Assembly: GCA_963830545.1 (NCBI GenBank)
Contig: CAWHMK010000001.1
Location: 558,001 to 622,000 of the forward strand
Length of the DNA: 64,000 nucleotides
Source of the DNA: DATGJX01 sp963830545
Lineage (GTDB): Bacteria; Vulcanimicrobiota; Vulcanimicrobiia; Vulcanimicrobiales; Vulcanimicrobiaceae
Direction: 5' to 3'
Below the pieces are notes generated by a model. It searched no databases and was not told the origin of the DNA. It worked only from the letters and a program-made list of their open reading frames with translations. Positions 48,647 through 58,365 of the stretch are shown here, in pieces; position 1 is the stretch's first letter; each line of letters opens with the position of its first letter. The position numbers and the translations under genes are program-made.

Positions 48647-49126
48647 TTACCGCAATCCGACTTGCGGCTGGAGCAACGTTTTGGCCTGCAAAGCGTACGC
48701 GGTACGGCCATAACGATTGAGCAGCCATTGCAGGGCCCGCTGTGCGTCGTCGCGGCCGCGATCGGTGTGCACGCGCGCATACAGTGACGTGAGTTCATAC
48801 ACGCTTTTTGCCAGCCAAGGATCGGCCGGATATTTTCGCTCCCAGTCACGCACGGCGTCTTCGACCATCGTGGCGGAGCCAAGCACTGCCTCGCCGCTGT
48901 CAGGTGTATATTGCACGCGCAACGCAAGGTCGTGCAGCTGATTGCGGATGCCGAGAATGCTCATTTTCAGGCGCCCGAAGTACTCGTCCGCGGGAGCAAC
49001 CTTTAAGACCGGTCTAGCAATGTGCACGACGTGATGCGTGCGTGCCGCGACGGGCCTCACTGCGCTGAGCGTCGCGGCTGTAGCCGCGGCAGCGAAAACA
49101 AAAAAGAGAATGGCTGATGTGCGCAC
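48647..49126 (-). CDS. Exported protein of unknown family, copy 2
   Basis: 159 residues from GTG 49126. A signal segment (AILFFVFAAAATAATLSAV) precedes PADEYFGRLKMSILGIRN. Helical, TPR-like repeats follow (DAQRALQWLLNRYGRTAYAL). It lacks the Ser/Pro tail of its paralogue at 47666. An ATG at 49234 would bury the signal peptide and is less likely. Divergent from the nitrilase operon. Confidence 0.7.
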   Translation of the reverse strand: MRTSAILFFVFAAAATAATLSAVRPVAARTHHVVHIARPVLKVAPADEYFGRLKMSILGIRNQLHDLALRVQYTPDSGEAVLGSATMVEDAVRDWERKYPADPWLAKSVYELTSLYARVHTDRGRDDAQRALQWLLNRYGRTAYALQAKTLLQPQVGLR

Positions 49127-49260
49127 GGCGCACGGACCCTTTCTCTCCCCTCCCTTTGAGCATCGTCCCGGTTGCTCGCCCATTTTAGCTGCTTGCTCTG
49201 GCTCCGCGCGGCAGGCAGGGCTGAAAGGATGCACGCGCGCTGCCGGAACACCTGTGCACC

Positions 49261-50502
49261 ATGGGTCGCTCTCTACTCGCCGCCGCGGTTCAACTCGCGG
49301 CGCATTCGCGTGCCGCGTTTGCAGGAGCGTGGCCTTGTATCGCGGCCCAAGTGGAGTCGGCCGCGGCCGCCGGCGCCAAAATCGTCGTCTTGCCCGAGGC
49401 GACGCTTCCGGGATACGTAATGGGCTACGAGCGCTTCGAAGAGCGTGAAATCGAGGCGGCGATGTCGCAGTGCCGCGAGCTCGCGCGACGCAACCGCTTA
49501 GTGCTCGTCACCGGCGCGGTCCGCCGCAGCGGTGATTCGGTATTCAACAGCGCCGTCGTCATAGACACGGACGGCAGCATCGCAGGCTGCGCCGACAAGC
49601 ACTTCCTTTGGCATTTCGACCGCCAATGGTTCGCTCCGGCCGAAGACATCCGTACCGGTGCGAACGTCGCTCGGATCCATTGGCGCGCTCGTGTGCGCCG
49701 ACGGACGCATTCCGACAATCGCACGACTGTTGGTGGATCGCGGTGCGGAAATGCTCGTCATGCCGACCGCATGGGTCACGAGCGGAAAAGATCCGCAGCA
49801 TCTCGAGAACGCGCAAGCCGACCTGCTGGCACGAGTGCGCGCGAAAGAAAATGGCGTGCCGTTCATCGCCGCCAACAAATGCGGCGTGGAACTGCAGTGC
49901 GTCGCCTACTGCGGAAAGAGCCAAATCATTTCCGCGGACGGAACCATCTGCGCGCAGGCGACAGAGGATCGCGCCGAAATAGTCTTTGCGCACTCGAAAT
50001 CGGCCGGGCGCACCCGTATCGATCGACGCATGACGCCGTCCTTCCACTCGCAGCTCCGCAAACGCCGGCGCGCATCGCCATCACGCCGCGACCAGCGCGC
50101 GACGAAGACGATCGGCTTCTGCGCGTGCTGGAAGCCGATTTCTTCATCTACGGAACGGACGCGGCACTCGATGATGAATCCGTGCTCGATCCTGGTGGAT
50201 TGGCGCGCCTGCGCATGTCCGGCGGAACGCTCGCCGTCTGGCGCACCTCGTACGATCCGGCGTGGCAGGTCGCGTTCGCGCGAGCGCGCGCGCTGGAATT
50301 GCGCATGTACGTGGTGGTAATAGACACCGCGCGCAATCGCGCGTACGCCGTCGATCCCGACGGCAGCATTGTCTGCGGCACGTTCGCCGACTACGAAGTT
50401 GCAAGTTTTACCTTCGACCCGCTCAAGGCGCACCAGACCGCCGTGGCGCCCGGTACCGACGTGCTCGCCGGATTGGAGCGCGCCCAAAGTAATGCGCGCT
50501 AA
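49261..50502 (+). CDS. Carbon-nitrogen hydrolase (nitrilase) with a second degenerate nitrilase-like half; two frame breaks
   Basis: Residues 1-245 form a nitrilase-superfamily domain. The triad is Glu in VVLPEATLPGY, Lys in GCADKHFLW and Cys in GALVCADGRIPTIARLL. A further 165 residues (LLRVLEADFFIYGTD, FARARALELRMYVVVIDTA, YAVDPDGSIVCG) resemble the second half of a nitrilase without the triad. The frame shifts by +1 near 49650-49660 and back near 49992-49994. Restoring AGCT at the second site gives IVFAQLEIGRAHPYRS. It probably hydrolyses an amide or nitrile. First gene of the operon ending in tldE. Confidence 0.78.
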   Translation: MGRSLLAAAVQLAAHSRAAFAGAWPCIAAQVESAAAAGAKIVVLPEATLPGYVMGYERFEEREIEAAMSQCRELARRNRLVLVTGAVRRSGDSVFNSAVVIDTDGSIAGCADKHFLWHFDRQWFAPAEDIRTGANVARIHWRARVRRRTHSDNRTTVGGSRCGNARHADRMGHERKRSAASRERASRPAGTSARERKWRAVHRRQQMRRGTAVRRLLRKEPNHFRGRNHLRAGDRGSRRNSLCALEIGRAHPYRSTHDAVLPLAAPQTPARIAITPRPARDEDDRLLRVLEADFFIYGTDAALDDESVLDPGGLARLRMSGGTLAVWRTSYDPAWQVAFARARALELRMYVVVIDTARNRAYAVDPDGSIVCGTFADYEVASFTFDPLKAHQTAVAPGTDVLAGLERAQSNAR

Positions 50503-51718
50503 GAACGCGCTGCTCGCAGCAGCAGCCGCAACGGTTTTCCTCGGCACCGCGCCGCAGCACCACGTGGCACTTACCGGTTCGTTCAAAGTCTCCGTGCGGT
50601 CCGGCCCGTACGTTTCGGGCAGCCGCCTTCCGCTCAGCGCCGCCGGCGTGGAAGGCCCCGTTTCTTTTTCCGTGCTCGGGCCGGGACATATCGACGGGAG
50701 CGACTTCATCGCACCGGGCGTTTCGCAACCCGCGAGCGCCACGATCATCGGCAGCGCGCACGGCGCCGTCGCAATGAGCAGCATCACGATCGTGCCCGCG
50801 CCGGCGGCGAACGTGCCGCTTCTGGCGGTTGCATCGTACGACGACGGTATCGCGCTCCACGATCCGCGCACGTTCCGGCTGATTGGCTACGTGCCGCTGG
50901 GCGGAGCACCCGGCGACGTCGCGTTCGGCCCCGCGGGCAGCATTCTCGCACCGAGCACGGACGGCGATACACTGCTGTCGATCTCGCGCGCGCCCTGGCA
51001 GATTCGCGCGACGCGCAGCGTGCCGGAGGGCAATGAAATCGCGGTGGACGAGCGCAGCGGTAACGTCTTCGTCAGCAACCGCGACGCCGGCGGGTTCGGC
51101 GCGCTCACGCGAATATCTCCCCAGGGAACCGTAACGCGCGTAAAGACCGGCGACACCGCGGAAGGCTTGGCGATCGATTCGCAGCGCGGACTCGTGTACG
51201 TCGGCAACGTCAACAGCAACAGCGTAGCGGCGGTCGACGAGCACTCCATGCGCGTCGTTCGCACCATTCCCAGCGTCGAACGTACTTTTGGAATCGCGCT
51301 CGATCGCCGAACGCAGCGGCTGTTCGTCGTGTCCAACTCGAGCCCGTCCATGCCGTCGGGATCGGGCTTCGTCGCCGCCATCGATCTTCGGCGGAACGTT
51401 CCGCGCATCGTCCTGCGCAGTGCGCGTTTGGTTTTTCCCATCGGCGCGGCTATCGACGAGCAGCGCGCGCGATTATTCGTTACCGACGAAGTGAAGAACG
51501 CGGTGTACGTGCTGAGTACGCGGACGCTGCGCACTTCACACGCTCCTCTAAACACGTGCAGCACGCCGTGGCGGCCACGCGTCGCGAACGGCCGGCTCTA
51601 CATACCGTGCGCCAACGACAACGAAATCGACGTCTTCGATCTCCGTTCGCTGCGTCGCATCGCCGGCGCGCCGTTCAAGACCGGCGGCTTCCCCTTGAGC
51701 GTGGCAGTTTGGCCTTAG
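50492..51718 (+). CDS. Exported YncE-like beta-propeller protein
   Basis: 408 residues. N-terminal signal (LLAAAAATVFLGTAPQ) and a short Ig-like region, then repeated blade motifs such as LLAVASYDDGIALHDPRT, GNEIAVDERSGNVFVSNRD, GLAIDSQRGLVYVGNVNSN and FGIALDRRTQRLFVV. These YncE/NHL-type propellers usually act as binding scaffolds. ATG 50492 overlaps the nitrilase end by 11 bases. Its end overlaps the next gene's TTG. Confidence 0.82.
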   Translation: MRAKNALLAAAAATVFLGTAPQHHVALTGSFKVSVRSGPYVSGSRLPLSAAGVEGPVSFSVLGPGHIDGSDFIAPGVSQPASATIIGSAHGAVAMSSITIVPAPAANVPLLAVASYDDGIALHDPRTFRLIGYVPLGGAPGDVAFGPAGSILAPSTDGDTLLSISRAPWQIRATRSVPEGNEIAVDERSGNVFVSNRDAGGFGALTRISPQGTVTRVKTGDTAEGLAIDSQRGLVYVGNVNSNSVAAVDEHSMRVVRTIPSVERTFGIALDRRTQRLFVVSNSSPSMPSGSGFVAAIDLRRNVPRIVLRSARLVFPIGAAIDEQRARLFVTDEVKNAVYVLSTRTLRTSHAPLNTCSTPWRPRVANGRLYIPCANDNEIDVFDLRSLRRIAGAPFKTGGFPLSVAVWP

Positions 51719-53830
51719 CCGCCTTACTTTTTGCCGCGGCGCACCTCTTACCACTCGCGCCGAAACCTGCTGCGCCCTTTCCGAAGATCGTTACCGACGC
51801 ACCCGTCTTTTCCGACGTCGCGCCCGGCATTACGTACGGCGATTACCAAATGCTCACGCAGGACGGCCCGCTTTCGCTTCACGTAACCGCCGTCGATCTG
51901 CACGATCCCACGGTGCGAATCGGCGCGGCGCTTTCAAGCGGCAGGCTCGTGTCGCCCGGCGAAACCGTTTCGTCGATGGCGTTTCGCACCGGCGCGGTCG
52001 CGGGCATCAACGGCGACTATTTCGACATCAATCAAACCAATCAGCCGCTCAACATTTTGGTGCAGAACGGGCGTCTGATCGCGAATGCCGATGCAGCGCT
52101 GGGCCCTCGGCGTTCGACAAGAACGACGTGCCGCAGTTTGCCGAATTCAGCGTCGCTGCGCAAGCCGTGCTTCCCGGCGGCGTCCTACCGCTCAAGACGA
52201 TCAACGATTGGCCTCCGCCGGGCGGCGGCGCCGTGTTGATGACGCCGGAGTACGGATCCCTTCATCCGGCGGACGGCGTTACGGAATTGACCCTGCAGCC
52301 GATGGACGGAGCGCCGCCCTTCGCGACGTACCGCGTTACGGGCATCGCCGACAACACGCAGGTGCAGCAGCCCGGTTATTATTTGGCGATCGGTCAGCAG
52401 GCATACGGTGCGGTGCCGCTGCCGGCTACCGGCGACACGATCGCCGTAAGCGGCGCTTCGACGCCGTCCCTCGACGACGTCGCCACCGCGATCGGCGGAG
52501 GTCCCCTGCTGGTGAAAGATGGTGCGTGGTATGCGGATCCGGACGGTCCCAACCAGCGGAGAGTTTCTGACGCATATGCCCGCAACCGCCGCGGGAATCA
52601 CGCGCGAGGGTTCGCTCCTGCTGTTCGAGATCGACGGCCGCCAGCCCGCGCTTTCGATCGGCGTTCTTCAACCGCAGCTCGCGGCACTGATGATTTCATT
52701 CGGCGTCGTCACCGGCATGCAGTTCGACGGCGGGGGAAGCTCGACGATGGTTGCGCGCCTTCCCGGTGATGCGAACGCCGTCGTTCAAAACTCGCCCTCT
52801 GATGGCGTCGAACGCCGCGTAGGAGACGCACTCCTGGTCTACAGCGATGCGCCGTACGGTCCCGCCGCAACCTTGACGGCGACGCCGCAAGTGGTGCGTG
52901 CGCTGCCCGGTGCGCGCGTACCGCTGCACATCGCGGTAACCGACGCGTCCGGCCACCCCATTCGAGTCTGCGCCTGCCGTTTGCACTTTCACGTTTTTCC
53001 GCAAAACGCCGGCACGATTGCCGGCGGCACGTTCATTGCCGGCGATCGCGCGCAGAATGCAACGATCCGCGTTGAGATAGGCGCTTTGCACACGATGGTT
53101 CCCGTGCACGTGACGGACGCCGTAGCGCGCGGCGAGCTGCTGCCCCTGCATCCCGCGCTCATGCCGCACGAACGCGCGCAGTTGCAAGCGCGCGCGTTCG
53201 ATTCCGCCGGTTATCCCATTGCGCTGCCCGCATCGCTGCCTTGGGGCGCGCGCGGGGCCTCGATCGACGCCTTCGGCAATCTCATCGCTTCAAATGCGGA
53301 TGCCGGCGTAACGGTCCGGCTCGGCGACACACTGCTGCGCGAAACGATCGTCGTCGGCGAACACTCGCAACCGGTAGCGTTAGCCGATGCGAAATTCTGC
53401 GAGCGCTCCGCGCGGCGAACCGGGCGGCATCGAACATTCGCCTTCGTGTGCGGACTGCACGACGCTCAAGTACGACTTTACGGGAACCGAAAGAGCCGCG
53501 TATATCGACTCCAGCGTTCCGCTTCCCGAACGCGCGCTCGGCATCGAAGCGGACGTATTCGGCGACGGCAACGGGGAAATATTGCGCCTCGCCGTCAACA
53601 ACGCAATCAACGAACGGTTTCTCTATACGATTGCGACGGTCGATTGGCACGGCTGGCGCCGCGTCGAGTTTCGCTTCCCGCCAGCCCTCCCGCAGCCGAT
53701 AACGTTCAAGTCGGTATACGTCATCGATCGCGTCGGCCCCACGCCCCCGGTTACCGCGGCGGGCACCATCGCGATCCGGAACCTTCGAGTTCTGCTCGCC
53801 GGAAGGGCGCCGAACGCTCCTGTTCAATAG
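51709..53830 (+). CDS. Exported phosphodiester glycosidase (NAGPA-domain) protein, three frame breaks
   Basis: About 705 residues when joined. A signal-like start (TTG 51709: LALAALLFAAAHLLPLAP) precedes a NAGPA-type domain with AVAGINGDYFDINQTN and GVVTGMQFDGGGSSTMVA. NAGPA enzymes cleave N-acetylglucosamine-1-phosphodiesters. Ig-like and carbohydrate-binding-like C-terminal regions follow. The frame breaks near 52103-52105 (GCC; restoring GCGC gives ALGASAFDKND), near 52545-52555 and near 53390. The start overlaps the propeller gene; the stop is 8 bases before tldD. Confidence 0.75.
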
Positions 53831-53838
53831 CGCCCGGT

Positions 53839-55291
53839 ATGAGTTTTGACGCGCTTGCTGCGCGCGCGCTCGAGACCGCCGCTTCGCGCGGCGCCGAGTA
53901 CGCGGACGTCCGTTTCGAAAATGTGCGCAGCGAACGCATCGAAGCACGCAACGGCGTGGTGGCGACGCTTTCAGACTCCGCCAGCCGCGGATACGGTATA
54001 CGCGCACTCGTCGACGGTGCATGGGGATTTGCGGCGGCTTCGAACCTGAGCGAGGAGGGCGTCGATCGTGCCGCGGCCCGCGCGGTCGAAATCGCCAAAG
54101 CAGGCGCCGCAATCGCACGCAGCCGCATCGGATACGCGCCGCAGCACGCGTACACCGACGTCTTCGCGACGCCGGTGAAGCGCGATCCGCATGACGTTCC
54201 GCTGGGAGAACGCGTGAATCTGCTGCTCGAAGCCGAAAAAGCGCTTCACGTTTCTCCCAAGATCAGCGTCGGACGCGCATGGATCGATCTGTGGCGCATC
54301 GAGAAATTTTTCTACAGCACGCTCGGTTCGAAGATCGAGCAGATGCTATGCCAGACGGGCAGCGGAATGGAAGCGATGGCGGTCGGCGACCGCGACGTGC
54401 AGACGCGGACGTATCCAGGCGACGTCGGGCTCTACAAAGCCGGCGGATGGGAAGTCGTCGAGCAGGCGCAGACTGCGCGAGAACGCGCAGCGCATCGCCG
54501 AAGAAGCGGTCGCGCTGCTATCCGCTCCGCAATGCCCCAGCGGAACGTTCGACGTCATCCTGGGCGGATCGCAAGTCTCGCTGCAGATGCACGAATCGTG
54601 CGGACATCCGGCGGAACTCGATCGCGTCATGGGCTGGGAAGCCAATTTCTCCGGCGTGAGCTTTCTCGAGATCTCGCAACTCGGCAAACTCAAGTACGGC
54701 TCGGACATCGTCAACATCGTCATCGACAACACCCTTCCCGAAGGCCTGGCGACGGTTGGTTACGACGACGAGGGAACCAAGAGCGGCGTTTCGGACATCA
54801 TCCGCCGCGGCGTCCTCGAAGGCTACGAAATGAGTAACGACACGGCCCGCGCAATCGGGCGCGAAAGCAACGCATGCGTGCGCGCGCAGAGCTGGGAATT
54901 CGTTCCGATGATCCGGATGTGCAACCTCAATCTGCTTCCCGGCGAGGTTCCGTTCGAGCATCTGTTCGACGACGTGAACGACGGCATCTACATGGAGAGC
55001 AACCGCTCGTGGTCGATCGACGATCACCGGCTCAACTTTCAGTTCGGCTGCGAAATCGCATGGGAAGTGAAGAACGGGAAACGCGGGCGCATGCTCAAGA
55101 ATCCCACGTACGCTGGCATGACGCCGAGGTTTTGGAACTCGTGCGACGCCATCGCGGACGCGAATTCGTGGGTCGCATGGGGCACGCCGAATTGCGGCAA
55201 AGGCGAACCCATGCAGACCGGGCGTACCGCGCAGTGCGCTTCGCCCGCGCGTTTTCGCAACGTGCAAGTCGGAGCCGGCTATCGTGCGTAG
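53839..55291 (+). CDS. tldD: TldD metalloprotease subunit, frame broken at 54472
   Basis: About 483 residues. The N-terminal half (SFDALAARALETAASRGAEY, then GVVATLSDSASRGYGIRAL) and the zinc motif MHESCGHPAELDRVMGWEAN are typical of TldD. It forms a heterodimeric protease with TldE that trims unfolded or modified peptides. The break lies in GCGCAGACTGCGC (54466-54478). Removing the central A gives a perfect palindrome and EQAQLRENAQRIAEEA in one frame. The end overlaps the tldE start by 8 bases. Confidence 0.93.
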
Positions 55292-56615
55292 CGACGAGCG
55301 GGAAGCGCTGGCACGGCAAGTTCTGAATTTTTCGGGAGCGGATCAAACCGAAGCTCTGGTCTGGAGCGCCGACGACGAACTGACGCGCTTCACGCACAAC
55401 CTCGTGCATCAGAGCGTCGCAGCCGCCGACGTTTCCGTGCGCGTGCGCGCCATCGTCGGCAAACGCACCGGCGTCGCGGTCACGAACGCACTCGACGATG
55501 CTTCATTGCGCGAGACGGTTTCGCGCGCCGCCGAGATGGCGAAACTTGCGCCCGAGGATCCGCAACTTCCGCGTTTGCCTTCCGGCGGTGCAACGCAAGC
55601 GCCAGAAGGCGCGTACGTGCGCGAAACGGCCGAAGCAACCCCGCAGGTCCGCGCGCAGATGTGCGATGCAATCTTTACATCGGCAGAACACCGCGACTAT
55701 TGGTGCGCGGGTTACGTAACGACGGGCAGCACCGGCGTGAGCATCGTGAATTCGAGCGGCGCGTGCGCGTCTTTCGACGGCACCGACAGCGGCGTCAACG
55801 TCAAGATGAACGCCGGGGACTCGACCGGTTTTGCGGAAGGCTACGACAAGGACGTGACGCGATTGGATGCGCGCGGCATCGGTTCGGCCTCCGCGCAAAA
55901 AGCCGCCGACTCGACGCATCCGCGCAGCGTCGAGCCCGGCGAATGGACCGTCATCTTGGAGCCGGCCGCATTCGGCGAGCTCTTCGCATATCTGGCCGAC
56001 CACTTTTCCGCGCAGTCGTTCGACGAGGGGTCGTCGTTCCTCAGCGACGGACTCGGAAAAACGTACCTCGGGGAAAACGTCACGATCGGCGACGACTACG
56101 CGCATCCGCTCAATCCGGGAATGCCGTTCGACTATGAAGGCCAACCCACGCAGCGGCTGGCGCTCATCGAGGACGGAGTCGCGAAGAACGTCGTGACGGA
56201 CAGCTATTGGGCGAACAAACTCGCACGTGAAAATACCGGACACGCACTGCCTGCGCCGAACGCCTACGGGCCGCAAGCATCGCATCTGGTCGTTTCGCCT
56301 GGAAGAAAACCGGTGGCCGAACTCCTGTCCGAAACCAAACGCGGCTTGCTCGTCACGCGGTTCTGGTACATCAGAACGGTCGACCAGAAAAAAGCGATCG
56401 TCACCGGGATGACGCGGGACGGCACGTTCCTGATTGAGGACGGCCGCATCGCGGGCGGCGTGCGCAACATGCGATTCAATCAGAGCATCATCGAAGCGCT
56501 GCAGCGCTGCGAATTCGGAAACGCTCTCCACCGGACGGGCGGATATTCATACTCGCTCGTGGTTCCGGCGGTAAAAATCGAAGGCTTTAGGTTCTCGAGC
56601 GGAACGGAATTCTAG
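55284..56615 (+). CDS. tldE: TldE/PmbA protease subunit
   Basis: 443 residues, intact, GTG start. Paralogue of TldD without the HExxxH motif, as expected. Typical segments are EGSSFLSDGLGKTYLGENV, DDYAHPLNPGMPFDYEG and TRFWYIRTVDQKKAIVTGMTRDGT. It completes the TldDE heterodimer. Its 3' end overlaps the convergent 56587 gene by 29 bases. Confidence 0.92.
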   Translation: MRSDEREALARQVLNFSGADQTEALVWSADDELTRFTHNLVHQSVAAADVSVRVRAIVGKRTGVAVTNALDDASLRETVSRAAEMAKLAPEDPQLPRLPSGGATQAPEGAYVRETAEATPQVRAQMCDAIFTSAEHRDYWCAGYVTTGSTGVSIVNSSGACASFDGTDSGVNVKMNAGDSTGFAEGYDKDVTRLDARGIGSASAQKAADSTHPRSVEPGEWTVILEPAAFGELFAYLADHFSAQSFDEGSSFLSDGLGKTYLGENVTIGDDYAHPLNPGMPFDYEGQPTQRLALIEDGVAKNVVTDSYWANKLARENTGHALPAPNAYGPQASHLVVSPGRKPVAELLSETKRGLLVTRFWYIRTVDQKKAIVTGMTRDGTFLIEDGRIAGGVRNMRFNQSIIEALQRCEFGNALHRTGGYSYSLVVPAVKIEGFRFSSGTEF

Positions 56616-57478
56616 CGGCGGCCACGACGCAAAGCAGCAGCCCCAGCAGCAGCAGCGGCAAGTAAGGCGCGGACGCAACTACGATCGCGGGGTATGTGCC
56701 GAGGGTTCCGGTCAAACGCAATCCGCCCACGATCTTTTCCACGCCGGGCGCAGCGATTCCGAAGCCGTTTGCAACCGTGCGATCCGAATTGTCGGCCACG
56801 GCGAACAGAATGGCCGGCCCCGTCATCGGCGGATCGGTGCGCAGACTGCGCGGCTTGCTGCTCGTTAAAGACCACCGCTTTGACGTTACGCTGAACGGCC
56901 GGCACGGAAAACGAATCGACGCTGACGTTCATGCCGTCGATCGTCGCGCGCTGCTGCAAGAGCAGCACCGGTGAGAGGAACGACGCGTTCGTCGGCTGCG
57001 TGATCGTCAAACGGTTGCCGCGCAAATCGGAGGCTTGCACGGTGAGAACCGTGCGGGGTTGCTGCCTTAGAATAAATCCGCCCGTATAGCGCGGCGCACT
57101 TCCGATGCTCACCGACGAGTTCCCGCGCTGCAGCTCGACGACGCTGCCGCTCAGGGGAAACACGAAAGATCCGCCGGCGTCGTCGTCACGAACGCTCGCA
57201 CCCGGCGCGCCGACGACGACATGGGTGTCGGGACCCATCAAACCGCTGGCAACGCCCGATAACACCACCACCGCTCCGCCGAACGCCGCAGCTGCGAGCG
57301 CGGAAAAGGCCCCAGGCCGTTGCTTGCGCAGCCCGCGCAGCTGCATCGCTGCGAGGACGAACAATGCGACGTCCGCAGCGTTGTACCAGCCGTAATGAAA
57401 CACCGGCGCACCGGGAAACGCGTCCTGCGCGAGCACCATCGCGATCGCGCACGCGAGCAAAATCCAAAACGAGACCAC
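56587..57478 (-). CDS. Membrane protein of unknown function, frame broken at 56845
   Basis: About 296 residues. Two N-terminal helices (1-17 and 32-50) and a third near 62-85 precede an exported beta-rich domain (VVVGAPGASVRDDDAGG, SDLRGNRLTITQPTNASF). A C-terminal helix is rich in Leu (LPLLLLGLLLCVVAAA). The break is in GCGCAGACTGCGC (56839-56851), the same 13-mer as in tldD. Removing the central base gives EQQAAQLRTDPPMTGPAI. It starts 3 bases after tlpA and may share a redox or cytochrome-assembly role, by context only. Confidence 0.65.
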
Positions 57479-57481
57479 GGA

Positions 57482-58012
57482 TTACTTGCCGATCAGCGGT
57501 GCGATCGCGGCAACCAATTGCGGATAGGTGAGCGGCCCGTCGAAACCGCGAACGACGACGCCTTTCGGATCGATCACGATCGTCGTCGGCAATCCGAGCG
57601 CAGCGTAGACGCGGCCGTATTGCTGCTGCTGATCGAGCAGAATCGGATAGTGAATCCCGAGCGATTTTGCGAACGCAGCGGTGCGCTCCGCCGATTCACC
57701 CTGATCCACGCCCAGCACGACGACGTTCCGCGACTTGTACGATTGATAGAAGCGCTGCAGATCTGGCATCTCCGCTCTGCATGGGGGACACCACGACGCC
57801 CATAGATTCATGACGACGACGCGTCCGCGATAGACGCCAAGTTGAGACGTCGTCCCGCTCAAATCCGGCACGGCGAAACTCGGTGCCGTTCGACCGGCAA
57901 GTGCTTGCGGGCCGGCAGCCTGAGAAACGCCGCCGTGGAAATACACGACGGCAACGACGGCGATGATGAGTGCTCCCGCGATCCAGTACAGCCAGTTGCC
58001 GCGTTGATTCAC
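57482..58012 (-). CDS. Membrane-anchored TlpA/ResA-type thiol-disulfide oxidoreductase
   Basis: 176 residues. An N-terminal membrane anchor (WIAGALIIAVVAVVYF) is followed by an AhpC/TSA-thioredoxin fold with active site NLWASWCPPCRAEMPDL. The cis-Pro loop is GLPTTIVIDPKG. It reduces or oxidises thiols outside the cytoplasmic membrane, commonly in cytochrome c maturation. Second-last of a leftward pair with the 56587 gene. Confidence 0.93.
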   Translation of the reverse strand: MNQRGNWLYWIAGALIIAVVAVVYFHGGVSQAAGPQALAGRTAPSFAVPDLSGTTSQLGVYRGRVVVMNLWASWCPPCRAEMPDLQRFYQSYKSRNVVVLGVDQGESAERTAAFAKSLGIHYPILLDQQQQYGRVYAALGLPTTIVIDPKGVVVRGFDGPLTYPQLVAAIAPLIGK

Positions 58013-58048
58013 GGGTCTACCTTCGCATATGCGCAGCCGGCACCGCTA

Positions 58049-58304
58049 CTACCAATCGCCCATCCTGCCCGGATCGACGTCGCCCTCGAATGCGACCGTG
58101 CCCGGCGGCATGATGGAGGCGTCCACTCTTACGCCTTCAAAGCGCAGCTCGCGGCGGTGCGCCTCGCCCGCGCGAGCGTAGATTTCGCAATAGCGATCGA
58201 GCACGTCCGGGCTGCACAGCACCCGTGTGGGCTGAACCTGGTACATCTGCTGAAAGCTGCGAAATGCGCGCTCGAAATCCGCCGAGGCTGAAGTGCCGGC
58301 CCAA
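58049..58304 (-). CDS. Small conserved-looking protein, unknown, frame broken near 58285
   Basis: About 84 residues. TTG 58304, five bases after GAGAGG, gives GRHFS. Dropping one base of AGGCT at 58285-58289 (+ strand), restoring AGCT, continues SADFERAFRSFQQMYQVQP. It then runs LCSPDVLDRYCEIYARAGEA to the stop. An in-frame ATG at 58379 would overlap the divergent folD start by 14 bases. No family recognised; the clean coding look after repair is the main support. Confidence 0.5.
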
Positions 58305-58365
58305 GCTTACCTCTCGACGCACGTGCTCCAGGGGAGCATCCTCCTTCGGACGAATCCGCGAACCC

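Noticed and set aside
2223..54478. Programmed ribosomal frameshifting in the broken genes
   Set aside because: The sites share no slippery heptamer or downstream structure, and the families involved are not known to use recoding.
53839..56615. RiPP biosynthetic cluster because of TldDE
   Set aside because: No precursor peptide, YcaO or radical-SAM maturase next to tldDE; the 25391 peptide is 28 kb away.
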